From assembly GCA_012932865.1 (NCBI GenBank), contig SAXG01000008.1, forward strand, positions 806,001-870,000: a stretch of DNA of 64,000 bases. The letters run 5' to 3'. The translations under genes and the position numbers were made by a program. The notes under the pieces are model-generated. The model was not told the DNA's origin and made no database searches. It saw only the letters and a program-made list of their open reading frames with translations. How positions within the stretch are numbered: the stretch's first letter is position 1; every line of letters begins with the position of its first letter. The stretch is from Amylostereum areolatum. Taxonomy: Eukaryota > Basidiomycota > Agaricomycetes > Russulales > Stereaceae. Below, in pieces: positions 10,321-23,551 of the stretch.

Positions 10321-12855
10321 TCAAGTAGGGAACGCCCCCAATGTAAACAAGGTCTGTTTCTGCTTCCCCTTTCCCTTCTTCTTCCCCCCACCTCCATTTT
10401 GCGCGCTTGCCTGACCCGAAGCGCCTTCCCCTAACCCACTGCCATCCGCCGCCTGCCCTTGCGCCCCCCACGCTGACGTCGCCGGCGCGGAGCTGCCCAA
10501 GATTTTCTGCAGCGACCCGTTAGCAGTGACCACCGGTTTCTTGGACTGAGATGAGGAAGGCAGCTCCGGGAACAGCGAATTCGACAGCTTCGGTGGCGGC
10601 GCACGCTCCCGCGTCGGCACGGAAGGGGTGTTGACGGAGTGCGGTCGAGGGACAGGAGCAGGCGCAGGGCCGGACCCGGATCCAGACGAGGACCACGCCG
10701 TATTGCGGACGGGCTGGCGGTACCCCGACGTGACCGGGGGGTTGGGCGCGCTGGGTTGCAGCGGAGGAAAACGTGGAGCAGGGGACGGGCGCGAAGTACT
10801 CGCGTTCGAGGACCCAGAGGCGGCCTGGGCGACGCGGTCCCAAACCGCCGAAGAGGGCTGACGGGAAGACCGTGCTGGAGAGGATTTCGCAAGCATGCGT
10901 CCGCCTGTAATTCCTGCGTAGTTGGTTCCAATGGATGTAGGAACAAGGTCGGGGAACTGGCGACGTTGCTGTGAAGGTCAAGCAGTTAGACGCGCGAGAT
11001 CAGTCAGTAATGTTACGGTAGAAACGAACCTCGATTTTGAACCCGTTCCAGGCTCCTAAGAGCAAGGATTTCTTTTCCTCATCGTCAAGGACGTCGACCA
11101 TGAGGTTCACGATGTTGGCGGTATCGTCAAGGTCACGGTCAAGGATATTCCAAACGGTGGACAGCAAATCGCGGGCACCAGATTCAGATGCGGAGTAAGA
11201 GCGCAGGGAAAGCTTGACTGCCGCGACAGCATTAGTAGGGTTTGGAGCGACTACTTTTAGTCTTGCGAAAAGATCAGAGTAACGACTGGAATCATAGTGA
11301 GCGACTCATGACACTGAAAAGGGCGAAGTGGACCTTACGCGGCTGTGACAGGATCCATATCAGCAGGAGGTGGAGAGGGAGACTGCCTCCGACTGGGAGC
11401 CGGGGAGGGATTGGCTGATCCAGAGGTGTCGTCGTCCACTGTGAGATGCGCACCAAAGCGGTTTCGCCTGCTGTTGATACTTCGCGAGGCTGCATCACCA
11501 GGTGGTTCCGAACTGCTGCCCGCACCGGAGCCAGGAGGCGGTTCTCGTTCTCGTTCACGCCCCCCTCTTCGTCTTCCTCCTTGATTTGCCTCTTGGAATT
11601 CAAACCCAGCATTGACCCGTCGCGCATCTTTTTGTTGGCGCGTAGACATCTCCGCGCCGTGTTCCTCGACCATGTGCGCTTGTAGGTCAAGGTGAGACCC
11701 GAAAACGACAAACTTGCGGCTTTGGCATATTGGGTTCATGCAAGGATAATGCTCATTGTTGAAGTGCCTCTCCTAGAGAAGAGGATGAGGAAGCGTTGTT
11801 GACAAGGAAGAGATGGAGACGCACGAGAGCCTCATAATTTTTAAAACTGTCACACAGTCAAATAAGGTCTGCCAGGACGAGATGACGAACGTACTGTTGG
11901 TCTCGAACCTCGTTTCGCTTACAAACGAAACATTCCTCGTGGCGTTCGCGCATATGCGCATAAAGCTCGTCATCCCCGAAGAAGCATTCGCGGTCGAACT
12001 CGCACATCGGGTGCATGCCACCTTCAATCTGTTCTTTCGGAACGGGTTTTTGACTTCCACGATGCGGCATGGAAGGGAGATGAATAGACAGAAGATGAGG
12101 AGGATAAAGTGCATGTTCATGAGAGAAGACCTTTTTGTGTCGTAAGCAGAGGTCACTGCCGTGTCCTTGAGAAACAGAAGCAGGAGAAAAGAGCGAAGGT
12201 CATACCACATCATCTTGCCGTGAACCCCTCGTGCATGGAGTTTAAGATCATTCCAACCAGTCGCGATGTATTCGCAAGAGGTGTCCGGGCAGTTGAAGCG
12301 TAATAAAACCAAAGAGTCGTCCATCATCTCCTGCGTTTCAAAATGGATAGAGAGCTTTGCATCTTTGTACGGGATGTCGTCCGGGGAATACGAGGAGAAT
12401 GGTGTATCTGCGGACACGGTGAAGATGACGGTCGGCTGTGGTTCCTACAGGCCAGCATCAGGTTCCTGGCTAACATATGGGCGAAGGACGAACGCACCTT
12501 GCAAAAAGTGCAATCCAACTTTTTGTACAGAGCGCGGAGGCGCAAAGCACAGACATGGCACGTCCGGTGATTGCATTCCGAGACAGAGAAGTACTTGACC
12601 TGCTCGGCGCAGATCCAACACACTCTATCATCATCCTCTGCATCGGTAGCTTCAACAACATTGGCAAATTCCTTTCCCGGTTTCCTGTTTTCCTTCGCTT
12701 GGTTTCACCGCGACGGGCTGAGCCTGGAGGGGAGGTCCGTTGGCACGAGGGTTGGCTACGGCTCCTCCACCTCTGGGGCCGCGGCGGTTTGTCCGCCGTC
12801 CCCGGGGGGCATTTCCAGTCGTGCGGGTCTGAGTTTGAGATGTGGTGTCGACCAT
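10321..12855 (-). CDS. HEL2: E3 ubiquitin ligase Hel2/ZNF598-like (ribosome collision sensor)
   Basis: Family role: recognises collided ribosomes and ubiquitylates small-subunit proteins to start ribosome-associated quality control. Seen in order: an Arg/Gly-rich N terminus (RGRRTNRRGPRGGG), then a RING finger from CWICAEQVKYF through CNHRTCHVCALRLRALY to CTFCK. Next is the segment YKDAKLSIHFETQEM, followed by C2H2-type fingers (CPDTSCEYIATGW..H.RGVHG; CEFDRECFFGDDELYAHMRERH; CFVCKR; HYPCMNPICQSRKFVVFGSHLDLQAHMVEEH). The Pro/Ser-rich C-terminal half ends in GGGKKKGKGKQKQTLFTLGAFPT, a Lys-rich tail typical of the family. The start is MVDTTSQTQ, 305 bases from the divergent coiled-coil gene. 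Several introns interrupt the finger region. Confidence 0.93.
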
Positions 12856-13160
12856 GATCAATGAGGTATGAGGGATGATGGCAAGTCAAGAGGGAATTGG
12901 CGGGAAGGAGACTTCAAGCTTCACAGAGTCACTGCTCGAAGCTGGATCTTCGGCTCCGGGTCACGGAGGTCACGCATAACGTTGAGTGACTAGTGTGACT
13001 TCTCGGGGAGTTTCAGTCACGCTGTTGGCTGATTGAAGCCCGACGACGTCCACGACTCCCCCGTACGCCTCAGCCAACCGTATATCGCATGCAAGTGCGT
13101 CTTATACAGGTCTCTTGACAATGTTTGAAGCATACTCACGGCTCTGCAGGTGATGTTACC
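12856..13160. promoter_or_regulatory. 305-base divergent promoter (Hel2 / coiled-coil gene)
   Basis: Both flanking genes start outward from this segment, so it must carry both promoters. No CACGTG box or clear TATA was seen. Confidence 0.5.
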
Positions 13161-16119
13161 ATGAGCGTCGAGCTCGAGATCAACGATGACCACCCGCTCG
13201 CCCTCGAGCTCACCAGCCTTCGCGCCGCGGTCGCTCGCTTCCAGGTGCAGACCTCGTACGCCGTCCACGATCCACTTCAATGCTCATCACACCTCCCACA
13301 TTGTACACTATCCTACCTAGCATGAAGCTCACATGTCCGCGATGAAGCTTCAGCGGCATTCCTTCGAGTCCTCTTTCGCCCTCGAACGCGCGCAGGCATT
13401 GGAACGCGAGAATGCCGCAATACGCGAGGAGTTGGCCATCCTCCATTCGCACCCAGAGGCTTCCATCCACCCCGCCGCTCTCCAGGCCCCAGAATTGACC
13501 CTCGCGCTCCGGCGTATCTCCGACAAGCTTACCCTCACGGAGGAAACTTTGTTGACCCGTACCAACGAACTGGCAAACGCTCTATCTGAAGTCGCCCGGG
13601 GAAAACTAGAAGTGGAGGGAGCCTACGCCTTGGCTGCGACCACGCGTGCACGCGAAGAGGAAGGCAAAGTTCGCCAGCGAGAACTCATGCGCAAAGCACG
13701 AGCTGCCGAAGAAGAACGCAACATGACAGACCGAGTCGTGCAAGAGTACGCTGATCTGGTTCGAAATATGGACCGTCGACAAAGCTCCTCGCCTTCCGCC
13801 CATAACCGCAACTCCTCCGTGTCTTCCACCGGATCTCTCACAGGCGGGTTGAAGGATGGGAAATCTCGCCTTTACAAACTCTTGGAAGAATTTGGGGCAG
13901 ACAAGGAACGCTTGGAGGCGGAGGTGGATCGACTGCATGCGCAAATAGATATCAGCGAGAAGGAGAGGGATGCGGAGAGAATGGTCGCGGATCGTGATCG
14001 TGCCCAGCTCGCATTCACACAGACCGAGTTGAACAAGATTAGAGTAGACGACACCAGTGCGGCCAAGATGGTCTCTCGTTACATGTGCGTATCTTTGAGA
14101 CGTCCTCCCACACCTTGTCTCACCTTCTTCAGGAAGTTCTCTCAATCGACTACCGACTCCTTGCAAAATGCTATCGAAACTATGAAGATCCGACACGCGG
14201 CTTCCATATCTACCCTCGACCATCAGCTCTCTGCACTGCAGACCGCCCTGTCCACCGAACGGCGCCAGAGCGAACGTTTGCGCAATGTCCTAGACGAGCT
14301 GACCGAACAGCTCGCGCGCGAGTCCTACGGTCGCCGGCGCGAGATTTCCCTTCGCCTTGCCGTAGTGGGACGTGAAGACGGTCTTGCAGAAGCTCTGCGA
14401 AGATGGGTCCGCCGCGCGAAGGAAACATTGGATCGCACAGACATACATGATCCCGTAGCAGTACGCGATGGTTTTGAAAACGTTGTCGACGATGCCACGC
14501 AGCTCCTAGGCATAGTCAACGGCGACGACGAGGCTCCGCGTGTGGATGGTAGCCCTGGACTTGGAGGTGTGGCCAGAATTTTGGCAGCTCAAGATGCGGT
14601 GAAGACCTTGGTTGATGAACTTCAAGTGGAAACGGAGAAGAGAATGCGCCTGGAAAGGATTTTGGGCTGGGCGGAGGTTGGAGAGGACGGCGAGGTGGTA
14701 CGCCTTCCTTCCTCCGATAGGGTACCACTAGCGCCTGCCCCGACTGTGCCCGTGAAGGAGATACCGATACAACCTATCGTACCTCCATCTCAACCCTTGG
14801 AGCTTCGCGATAAACGCCCTCCTCCATTACCACTCAAACATCTAGGCGAGAATCAAACGACCATGCCTCCTGTCATTATCTCTGCGGCGGAATTCTATCA
14901 ACCGTCTCCTCGGCTTGCGCAAGAGACTCCCACATTCATGTCCATGCAGGCTTCTCCAGCGGACAGCGATGACGTGATGTTTCCTCGGTCACCGACGATT
15001 ACCGAAGACTTACTCTCACATCCGTCTCCCACACAAGAACCCTCTTTGGATTTCCCCTCTGAGGACTCGTTGTACGCTGAACCACCAGCCTCTATAGACC
15101 TTCAAGAACCTCTACCTCCATCTGTTCTATCTGCTCTGTCCCCTTCACCAAGCCCCCCACCTTCACCATCGCCACCACCAAGACATAGCCATCCCCTACT
15201 GGCCGAGCTAGGTCAAGTCAAGTCAAGATACGATGCAATCCAACGAGCCTTCCGTGACTGCCACCTTTCCCTTCGCGACCTGACGCAAACTTTCCCAACG
15301 CTTCCAGTCTCCCCTTCCCTCTCCATGTTACAAACGGCCGTTTCGCGGCTAGACGACTTCAACGAGGACGCGCGGGTCGAGTTAGAGATACGCATTGCAG
15401 ACGAGGAACGCGTCGCGCGGGGATATGAAACCCTCCTTTCCGTTCCAGGTGCGATTGCCTCTGACGCAGAAGCAGCAGACGTCGCACAGGCCGTGCGTGC
15501 TTTCGTAGAGGGGTCCGAGCAGGGCGTCTCCCACGCGCTCAACAAGTTCTCGCGCAAGCTCGACGATCTCCAACATGACATTGCCGCTGTGAAGCGCGCG
15601 GTCCATGAGCTCCCCACCACGGCCGAAGGATCGGACCCAGATACCAGTACCGGATCAGGAGGGGGCTCGTGGACGTCACTTGCTGCAGGGTTATTCACAC
15701 CTTCGCGACCCGCCAGCCCCGCCCCGCCCACCTTTGGCTCCCTCATGGCCTCCCCACGCCTTCGTCGTGCACCCTCCGCATCTCTCATGCGCCCTCCTTC
15801 CCGCTCCGGTATTGCCTCTCAGAAGAGCTCAAGCCCAAATCCGTTCGCCGCGCTCGACCTGCGCATAGCAATGCCGGAACATGTGCCTGGTATGAACGCG
15901 CTGGCGACGCCGCCAGGGAGGCCACTGCCAAGGGCGAGGACGACATCAGGGATGTATATGTTAGGGCTAGGGATGAGGAGCACGTCGACGTTTGGTACAC
16001 AAGGTCCTCAGAGGCGGTCGGTGTCAGGGCTCGGGCTATCAGCTCGAATGGATAGGACACCAGAGAAGACCAAAATTAAGAGTGCGGATGCGAATGGGGG
16101 AGATTCGGACGTGGAGTAG
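13161..16119 (+). CDS. Large coiled-coil protein, function unknown
   Basis: About 930 residues in three exons. Exon 1 (13161-13244) gives a 28-residue start ending in VARFQ. The intron at 13245-13353 restores a frame that opens HSFESSFALERAQALEREN. A 48-base intron at 14085-14132 has no in-frame stop, so retention would add 16 residues. Heptad-rich coiled coils lie at about residues 30-130, 180-260 and 265-370. A Pro/Ser-rich stretch includes a PSPPPSPSPPP run, then a helical region follows (about residues 620-770), and the tail is Ser/Arg-rich. No catalytic motif is visible. Length and layout suggest a cytoskeletal or scaffold protein, but no family is recognised. Confidence 0.82.
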
Positions 16120-16347
16120 AATAAAATATACCGTCTATATTGCTATATATTCTTAGTCATTTTGGGACATTTCGTGACGATGGAAAAGAGCGAGAGCTCG
16201 GGCGCTCATAAAACATAGGTGAAAGTCATTGAAGGTGCACGTACAACTCGTCTTTCGTGATGTGTCATGTCACCAAAGGAAACCCTCCCTATTAGCAGCG
16301 AATACTACAACATAGTCCTCTTCTCAAATATGATACGTGTCATGGTG
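16120..16347. other. Short convergent intergenic region
   Basis: The 3' flanks of the coiled-coil gene and of the deubiquitinase. An A/T-rich tataccgtctatattgctat segment at about 16127-16147 is consistent with 3'-end formation. Confidence 0.4.
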
Positions 16348-19300
16348 TCATGTGGGACGCCCCCACACTGCTACCCTCCTATAGAACAACAGATACGCAC
16401 ACCTATCGTCCTGTTCATAACCCCCAAATACATCCTCAGGGCGAACGTCCGACACTAATTCGTCATCGATTCGTATCCAAGCCTCTCGCGGTCGTCCTCC
16501 GGAAGTGTTCATGTCCCTGTTTGGATGCAGCACATCCAAGGTGTAATGTCCGCCAGATGCGGAGAGACCGTGGTGATACAAAACTACATCGCAAGAATCA
16601 AGCCAATGACTGGAAATGGGGCAAAAACGTGTAGCTTACCACCATACAACTGGTATCTTGTCGGATGACTTCGTTTTCCAGGCGCCATGATGTCTGAGCC
16701 TGAGGTCAGTTTCACCTCACCTCTCACGCCTAAACCACGCACCATTCGGAATATCGAGCTCGGGTGTAAACTGTACCTTCTTTCCGATCTTCATGACACC
16801 CTTGGCATCGGTGTCATAAAGGAATCGCTTCAGGTGCAGGACCAAAATGGGAGGCAGAGCTTCTATGAAGACCTGCTGCGTGGCGTCCACAGTTGTCCCT
16901 GGTCTTGTTGGCGACACTATTTGGACCGACTGCGGCTGAGAAATATGGGACAGAGCATCACGGATAGTGTTGACCGAGTCCTTCTAACAGAAGGAGATAT
17001 CAACAAAGGCCTGATAGAATTGCGAAAAGAGATAGAACGAACCTGGATGTCCAGTTGCAGCGATCTCCAGTCCTCGACCACGACGGAATCACGCTGTTGG
17101 GGAGCACGCAACGTCGAGCGGAACTTGCCCCCGAATATGCGCGTAATTGGCGATTCAACCGACTTGACCTGTTCATACCGGTAAGATCCGTGGAAGGTGT
17201 TAACTAGCGAAAAACTCACCGTGCGAGTGAGCACCGTTTTGTTACGCTTACCGACCTCCATCCAGCCCTCCTCGTGAGGTGTCTCCTCCTCGTGCTCTTC
17301 CACTTTAGGAAGGGGGGCTTGTGCCTTAGGGTTAAGCGTCGAAGAAAGAGAGAGCAGTTCCTCCTCGAGGGTGTCAAGGTAGAAACCGAAAAACTCCTCC
17401 GCATCCTCCTGATGACCGCCCTATTCGTCACACAACCAGAATATGAGCACCATCGTGATAACGAGGGAGAAGAAGAGAACCCCTACCCGCATGTTGTCAA
17501 ACCGCTTCTTCTCCTTCATCGCGTCATATACGTAGGTCGGTATGAACGAATCCGACAACCCTTCCTCCTCTGGTTCTTCAACCTCCTTCCCCTTCTTCCC
17601 CCCTTTCTTCTTCTGCTCCGGCACAAACTCCTTCAAGAATTTGACCGTTGCATCCCCAAGTGGTGTCGCTCCCTCGCCCTCAACTCCCTCAGGCAATGCC
17701 TTGCCGAGTTCGTTGAACAAGCGCCAGAATGGCGGGCAGTACACGAGCAATTGCAGCACCGCGTTCGCGAAGCACATATTCCCCAGGTTGACTAGACCAC
17801 GAGGACGGATCACAGGGGGGGCGGAGGCGGGTACGGACCCAGAGAGGATGCTGAGGAGTTCGGGGCGGCGGACGGGCAGGACGCGCGTGGGTGGCGGAGA
17901 AGCGGGAACAGAGAAGCCTACCACTGAGGACGTCGGAAGGGCGCCCTTGGACGGCGTACCGCCAGCCGGACGGAGGAGAGAGGCCCAGCTTTTCTTGACA
18001 GCAGGTACGGGTGCGGGGACCGACGTGGAGGTCGATGATTCCGTTGTGGGCGCGGGGTCTGAAGAAGTCGTCGAGGGTTCTTCAGTAGGTGTGGCTTCTT
18101 CAACGACTACAGGAGCGTCAATTGGAAGTTTCGGTGACGTAGGGGACTTGGAATCGGCCTTGGAAGCCGTCTCCGCCACGGATACAGAGGTGTTGGTAGA
18201 CAGCGGCGATCCTGGCATCGGAGTATCAGGAGCAGTGGACACATCTGTCGTGGAAGAAGATAAGACATCCGTCTGGTTGCGGGGGGAGTCGTCTATATTT
18301 TCCGTCTTGGCCTCGTCTGGAGGCAAAGCATCCGGGAGAGCAATAATTGGGGCAGGGGGAGACGGAGGAGGTGTGGATATTTGAAGCGCTCTCTGTATGA
18401 CATCTTTAGGAGGACAAGCGCGTGGCGAAATGATGATGCCAGGTGCTCGCGCTGGGTCATCCGGCCGACGTGACCAAATCGCCCACCCACCCGTCAGTGA
18501 TGGTGCTGAAGACGTGGATGCCGATGCAGAGGGTGCCGCAGAGCCAGCAGTGCTGTGGGGCGAGGATGGCCGTGAACCGGAATTCTCCTGCTCAGGAGAT
18601 TGAGGTCGTGAAGGAGGGCCAGGGGAGGAAGAGACAATGGGGGCAGGGTCATTGCGGGGGTCTTCTGTCGTATCCGATGTAAGATGTCGGGACGGAGGCC
18701 GCTCTGGGAAGGGCTCGGGAAGTGTTTCCATGGCTTCTTCGTCTAACGGACCATCAAGTATCCGGGGAGGGGGCAGATTGGCTACGAGAGGGGAGAGCGC
18801 CGGGGCGGGCGGCATTGAAAGCTGCTTCGGGAGAGGCGATATCGGCTGCTGCATATGCCAATTTTGTTGTGGAGGGTACCCGTTCGTCTGCACGGGGGCG
18901 TAAGAAGGGGAATAAGGCGCCGGTTGAGGAACATGAGGTTGCACGAATTTTGGGGGCTGATGATGCGGGTAGGGACTTGTGGGTGATGGTTGCGGGGATT
19001 GAGAGTGAGCATGGGCGTGAGGAATGGACATATGGGGAGCAGGATGGTGAAGGTACGGGGCGTGTGGTGGGGGATGATGGGGGTGTGGGACGGGATGGTA
19101 GTTCTGGAAGGTAGGTCCGTGTCCGCCGCGTTGAGCACCGTGGTATCCTCCACGTCCTGGACCATGGTTTCTTGGTGATCCTGGGGGGATATTCGCGTGG
19201 CCGTTCATACCTTGAGGAGCGTATGGGTACGGGTAAGGGCCAGGCGCGTGACCGTTCGCTGCGGTATACGGGTAAGGCGGGATCGATTGAGGAGATTGTT

Positions 19301-19352
19301 GGTAGTAATTCGATGGCCCAGGGTGCGTATACGGTACTTGTGATCCAGGCAT
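16348..19352 (-). CDS. UBP3: Ubiquitin-specific protease, Ubp3/USP10 type
   Basis: Cysteine protease that removes ubiquitin. The first exon encodes about 470 residues of low-complexity Pro/His/Tyr-rich then Ser/Thr/Pro-rich sequence (start MPGSQVPYTHPGPSNY), often seen in Ubp3 relatives. The catalytic domain opens RGLVNLGNMCFANAVLQLL, with the nucleophile Cys in GNMC. It is followed by YCPPFWRLFN, a GGHQEDAEEFFGFYLDTL box, LPPILVLHLKRFLYD, and the His box YHHGLSASGGHYTLDV. AWIRIDDELV then supplies the Asp, and AYLLFYRR closes the fold. The N-x-C-F..L-Q..YC-PF signature favours Ubp3 over other USP groups. In yeast Ubp3 works with Bre5 in ribophagy and secretory traffic; no Bre5 is seen here. 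Confidence 0.9.
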
Positions 19353-20034
19353 CGTGGCTATGGCAGACTGAGGTGTTAACTAGAGCTGTCCGCGGAGGTT
19401 AACTCTGCGAGAAACGACGGCACAAAATCGACACTTAATGCTTACCGGTAAATGCAGTTCCAGATCAACGTCGAGAAACTATCGCAAGTGGATTCGATAT
19501 GTGTTTTCAACGAGGTCTGACTGCAAAGATCGCACACGAGACGAGATGGTAAGGCAAATTAATGGAGAACGCGTGGGCCTGCCTAGTCAGCCTTCCGCTC
19601 CCTGTGAATTCCACTACGAGCACTCACAATATTGTTAAGTGCGGCACCGGTAATATATGGTTTGAAATGCGAGGGAAAGCTAGAGGATGTACGATGGGGA
19701 TACGCGGGAGACGACGTCGACGATCAAGACAAGAGAAACGCGGGCAGACCTTCACTTGACTTGGCTTGGTAAGCAAGCTCAAAACACGTAAACTAGATCT
19801 GGGTTCGGTAGGCCTGCCTACTCACACTATCACAACATTTTGAAAGTACTCAGTATCAAGGGAGCAAGTACGAAACCCTTATCCAGTTTTAGATCATCCG
19901 CCATACAACAGTGGTGAGATGGTGTATAATAAGTAATTACGGATCTTATCAACAAGCTTTCAAGTCCGTGTGATATCCCTCTAGCAAACGCAACGTTCCA
20001 ACCCAACACAACGCAGCATAGCACGGCGTTTTAA
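19353..20034. other. 680-base intergenic region
   Basis: Contains the promoter of the deubiquitinase gene and the 3' flank of the mannosyltransferase gene. The open frames inside are short and unlike proteins. Confidence 0.5.
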
Positions 20035-23000
20035 TCAACGACTCTCGTATATATTCCAGCTCTATCAAACGAAGGCGTGAGTTGGGGTCCATCGAGAAGG
20101 ATGCATGCGAAAAAACGTACGCTTCGCCATCCAAGTCCCCAATGGTCATCGATAGGCCCGTCAATACCCCACGCGACACCCCGGAACCACCAGAAAGACG
20201 AAACGATCAGGAAGACAGCCACGCCGAAGGCAATGCTCTTCGTCTTCTCCGTTAGGCGGCGTGCCGTGAAGAGAAAATGGTCCAGCAAATGCCCGAACAT
20301 GAGGACTGCGAAGTATAGCGTCGGGAGCTGGAACGAGTGTGTGAGCCTAAGCAAGAGTAGAGAATGTCATGCACGTACGTAGTGATGTACATAGGTGACA
20401 CGTCCCATGACGAGGAAAGGGGCTGTAGGGCGGATTAGGCCCCCATATGGCGAAGCGTGTCAATTTAACGTACCGAAATGCAACAACCATCCAAACAGGG
20501 CGATCTTACCAACATACAGGAAATGTTCCCACTCTCCTACGAATTACCATGAGCTCGTTCCTCAACACCATGCAGAAAGGAATTCAACGCACTCGGTTCC
20601 ATGTCGACGTATCGTCTCTGCATCCTCATCAAGTAGATACCGAATGCGCCGACTCCCAAGATCAAGCTGGCAGAGCTACCCCACCAGATTATAGGCGTCC
20701 CAAGGAGATAGTACTTCGTCTGCGTATCGCTCCAACCGCACATCCTCAGTCCAAGACGAAGGAACGGCCAATCCAAGGGCTTTGAAGCTAAAATGTCATC
20801 TTTGTCCGGGTCGGGAACGAGTGCGTTGTTGGACGTCATCATTGCGACGTTCAGGTGCCAGAAGTCACGGAGGAAGGGGGAACGATACAACTTCATGTCA
20901 CCGGCAGGCACTGTGATGTTATGTTATCAGTTCTGCACCTAAATCGACGGCACAAGCACTTACGACGATCGTTCCAGTGGCTTTCGACGTTCCAATAGGT
21001 GTACATGTCCTTGGGGTCGTTCTCCTTGTCGCAGCTGACTTCAATCTGCTTGAAACCCCACTCCGGCAACGGCTTGTTTGCAGCACGAAGGTAACATCCG
21101 GAAGCCTGGTGGCGGAACCGAAGCCTGGTAGTGAGTGAATGAATTCTGTCGAACTTCTCCCGATGGCCACGTTTGATGTCGTCTACGACCTCCACGACCC
21201 AGTAGTCGTGCAAGTCACCCAATGTTTCATTACCGTAACACGACACCTCGTTGTTGAGCTTGGAGATCGGCGCAGGAATGTTGTGAGAGTGCAAGTTGCG
21301 GCCGGTCTGTACGTGAACGAGCCGGATGACATCGTCGTGCTGGAGCCAACGGAGGGGGCCATTGCGGTCAAGTTCGGGTTCATCCCATCGTGAGGTGATC
21401 ATCCAGTCGTTGTTGGTGTCCTTGTAATGGTAGCATGTCACTTGTTGCTGGTTTGAACCAACTGGGTACGTCTGGATATGCGAATGCAGCAATCCTCCAC
21501 CCCAGCCCATGTTCTTGAGGGTAAGACGCGAGCCATATGCGATTTCTGGAATAGCAATTAATTGCAGAACGGAGGTACGTATAAAGGGAGACCCACCAAG
21601 GGGATTTTTAGCAAAATCGTTGCCAATAAGATTAGCCTGGAACAGAGAACTCATTTGGGCGTCGCCTGGACCAGAGTGGTTCAAAATCATGAAGTGAACC
21701 TTGAAAGACGCCATATAGACTAGAATAGGGAGGACGATGAGGCAACCGACGCGCGCGGCCCAATGCCAGAGCTGTGTTCGCTGATGATAGTGTATAATGT
21801 TCAAGGACATTCGTGCACGAAAAAGGTAGAAGGCTTACGAATGACATCTTCAAATCGCCGAACTTGTCCCATAGATCCTCGATAGTGTATAACCCGACCA
21901 ATGCAGTGACAAAGAGGCCGACAAGCTTTACACTGGAGAGGATTAAGCATAAGTCATCGGTAAGAGAACGGATGACAAACCTTGAGACGCAACCAATGGA
22001 GAGACCCGTGAATATTAGCCATATCCACCAGTCAATTGAGAAAGACCTATGCAGACGTCAGCACCCGGCGGAATTGCGGGAAAGAGAGTAGAACACATAC
22101 TGATATTGCTGATTGTGGAATTTTGTGAGGCCGAAGACGGTGGTGAAGGTGAAGAAGAGGAGCATAGAGTCCAAAAGAATGAATCGAGATATGCATAGCC
22201 ACGCAACATCTGTTTGGACGTCAGCGAGATTGTTTGCGAAAGGGTGATATGCAAGACCGTTACACTCGTTCAAGGAGTCAGCGGACTAGCCCAGAAGAGT
22301 AACATCCTAAGGCTAACAAAGCTCGTCCTTTAGACGAGCGTGGTCCTTGCCACGAATCCGCTGAGCGAAAACACTCACCACAGAGAACCATGAGCGACAC
22401 TAGATGGCATGCCCTCCAACTCATGCCAAGCTCGACTGATGTGTACCACGCCAACGGCACCATAGCCACGCCAAACGTGGCCATCAGGACGCGCATCGCG
22501 ACGTAGGGCACCTCCGGCGGGTAGTGCTCGCCACTTTTGAATTCGAATAGGCCGTTGTAACCCGACAGCGCTCCCACAAGGCCCACGAGCATCTTCCCGA
22601 GTGGAGGGTGGACATCGAAATAGAACTCGCGCTTGAGGTAATGCGATCCGAACTTGCCAAAGTGCGCCTCGTCCCAAACGACAATGGGCGACTTGCCGAT
22701 GTTATGGAAACGCGTCCAGCAAGATAGGAGGGTGTAGATGGCCGGGGGGAGGTGTTCGAGGTTCTGTTGCAAGAACTCTTTCTGAAAAAGGATGAGTTAA
22801 CATGGTGAGCGCGGCTACGTCACTGGCCAAGGTGTACGCACAATGGATGTAGGCGGTGGAGGCATTGCCCTCCTCATCACCCGCCCACTCCCGCCGTAGC
22901 GCGACGATGCCCCCGCCTTTGAGTAGACGTCCTTTCCCTGGTCATCTTCCTCCCAATTCTTCTCGCTCTCGAGTTCTCCACCCATAGCAGAGCTCCCGGG

Positions 23001-23189
23001 ACCACGCGTAACCCGGCGTCGCGCAGTTTCTTCAGTCATATAGTGAAGTGGCAGCTCTTCTTCTCTGCGTCGTGCGGCCCAGTCTGGGGCACTGTGTGAC
23101 GGATAGTCAATCTTCTCGTAGTCGGAAGAGGTGCGAGTGGGACTGGGAGGAAGGGAGTCGATTGTGATGGCAATTTCCGAAGGTTTCAT
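20035..23189 (-). CDS. PMT2: Protein O-mannosyltransferase, PMT2 family
   Basis: ER membrane enzyme that moves mannose from dolichyl-phosphate-mannose to Ser/Thr of secreted proteins, usually as a PMT1-PMT2 heterodimer. Seen: a cytosolic N terminus of about 120 residues, then the luminal loop 1 catalytic motif DEAHFGKFGSHYLKREFYF and DVHPPLGKMLVGL. The PMT2-type EAHFGKFGS reading separates it from PMT1 and PMT4. Several membrane segments follow, then three MIR repeats (GSRLTLKNMGWGGGLLHSH; DVIRLVHVQTGRNLHSHNI; TRLRFRHQASGCYLRAA). The C-terminal membrane region is followed by GLGWRSSWNIYESR. That last piece needs an intron between RS and SWNIYE, with the stop at 20035-20037; without it a poor tail results. 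At least eight introns. Confidence 0.94.
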
Positions 23190-23551
23190 CGGCTAAAAAT
23201 CGCGGGGTTTCCTTGAGCGGCGACGCTCACCCTGTTGCAGATGAACACCTGAAACCTCAAGAGGATTAATGGTCCGAAAGTATAGGGAGGTTTGCACGCT
23301 GAAGGAGATGATGGTGACACGTATAAGAGTTGCGGGGAGCAAACTATTCACACTGCGCAGTAACGCTCAGGATCAACCCGAAATGGTAAACTGATGTTCA
23401 GTATCCGCATCGACATCCTTCATCGCAGCGCAGCGTTGCTTTCAACGATAAATACGAGCATTAACAAAATACGATAGCGTGACAGTAGAAATACACCGAA
23501 ACAAAGGAAACACCACCCCAAACCCTAGCTGGGAATTGGCCTCGAATCGCC
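23190..23551. promoter_or_regulatory. Promoter region of PMT2 and 3' flank of fibrillarin gene
   Basis: About 360 bases between two genes on the same strand. No coding stretch seen. A/T content rises toward the fibrillarin stop, as expected of a 3' untranslated region. Confidence 0.4.
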
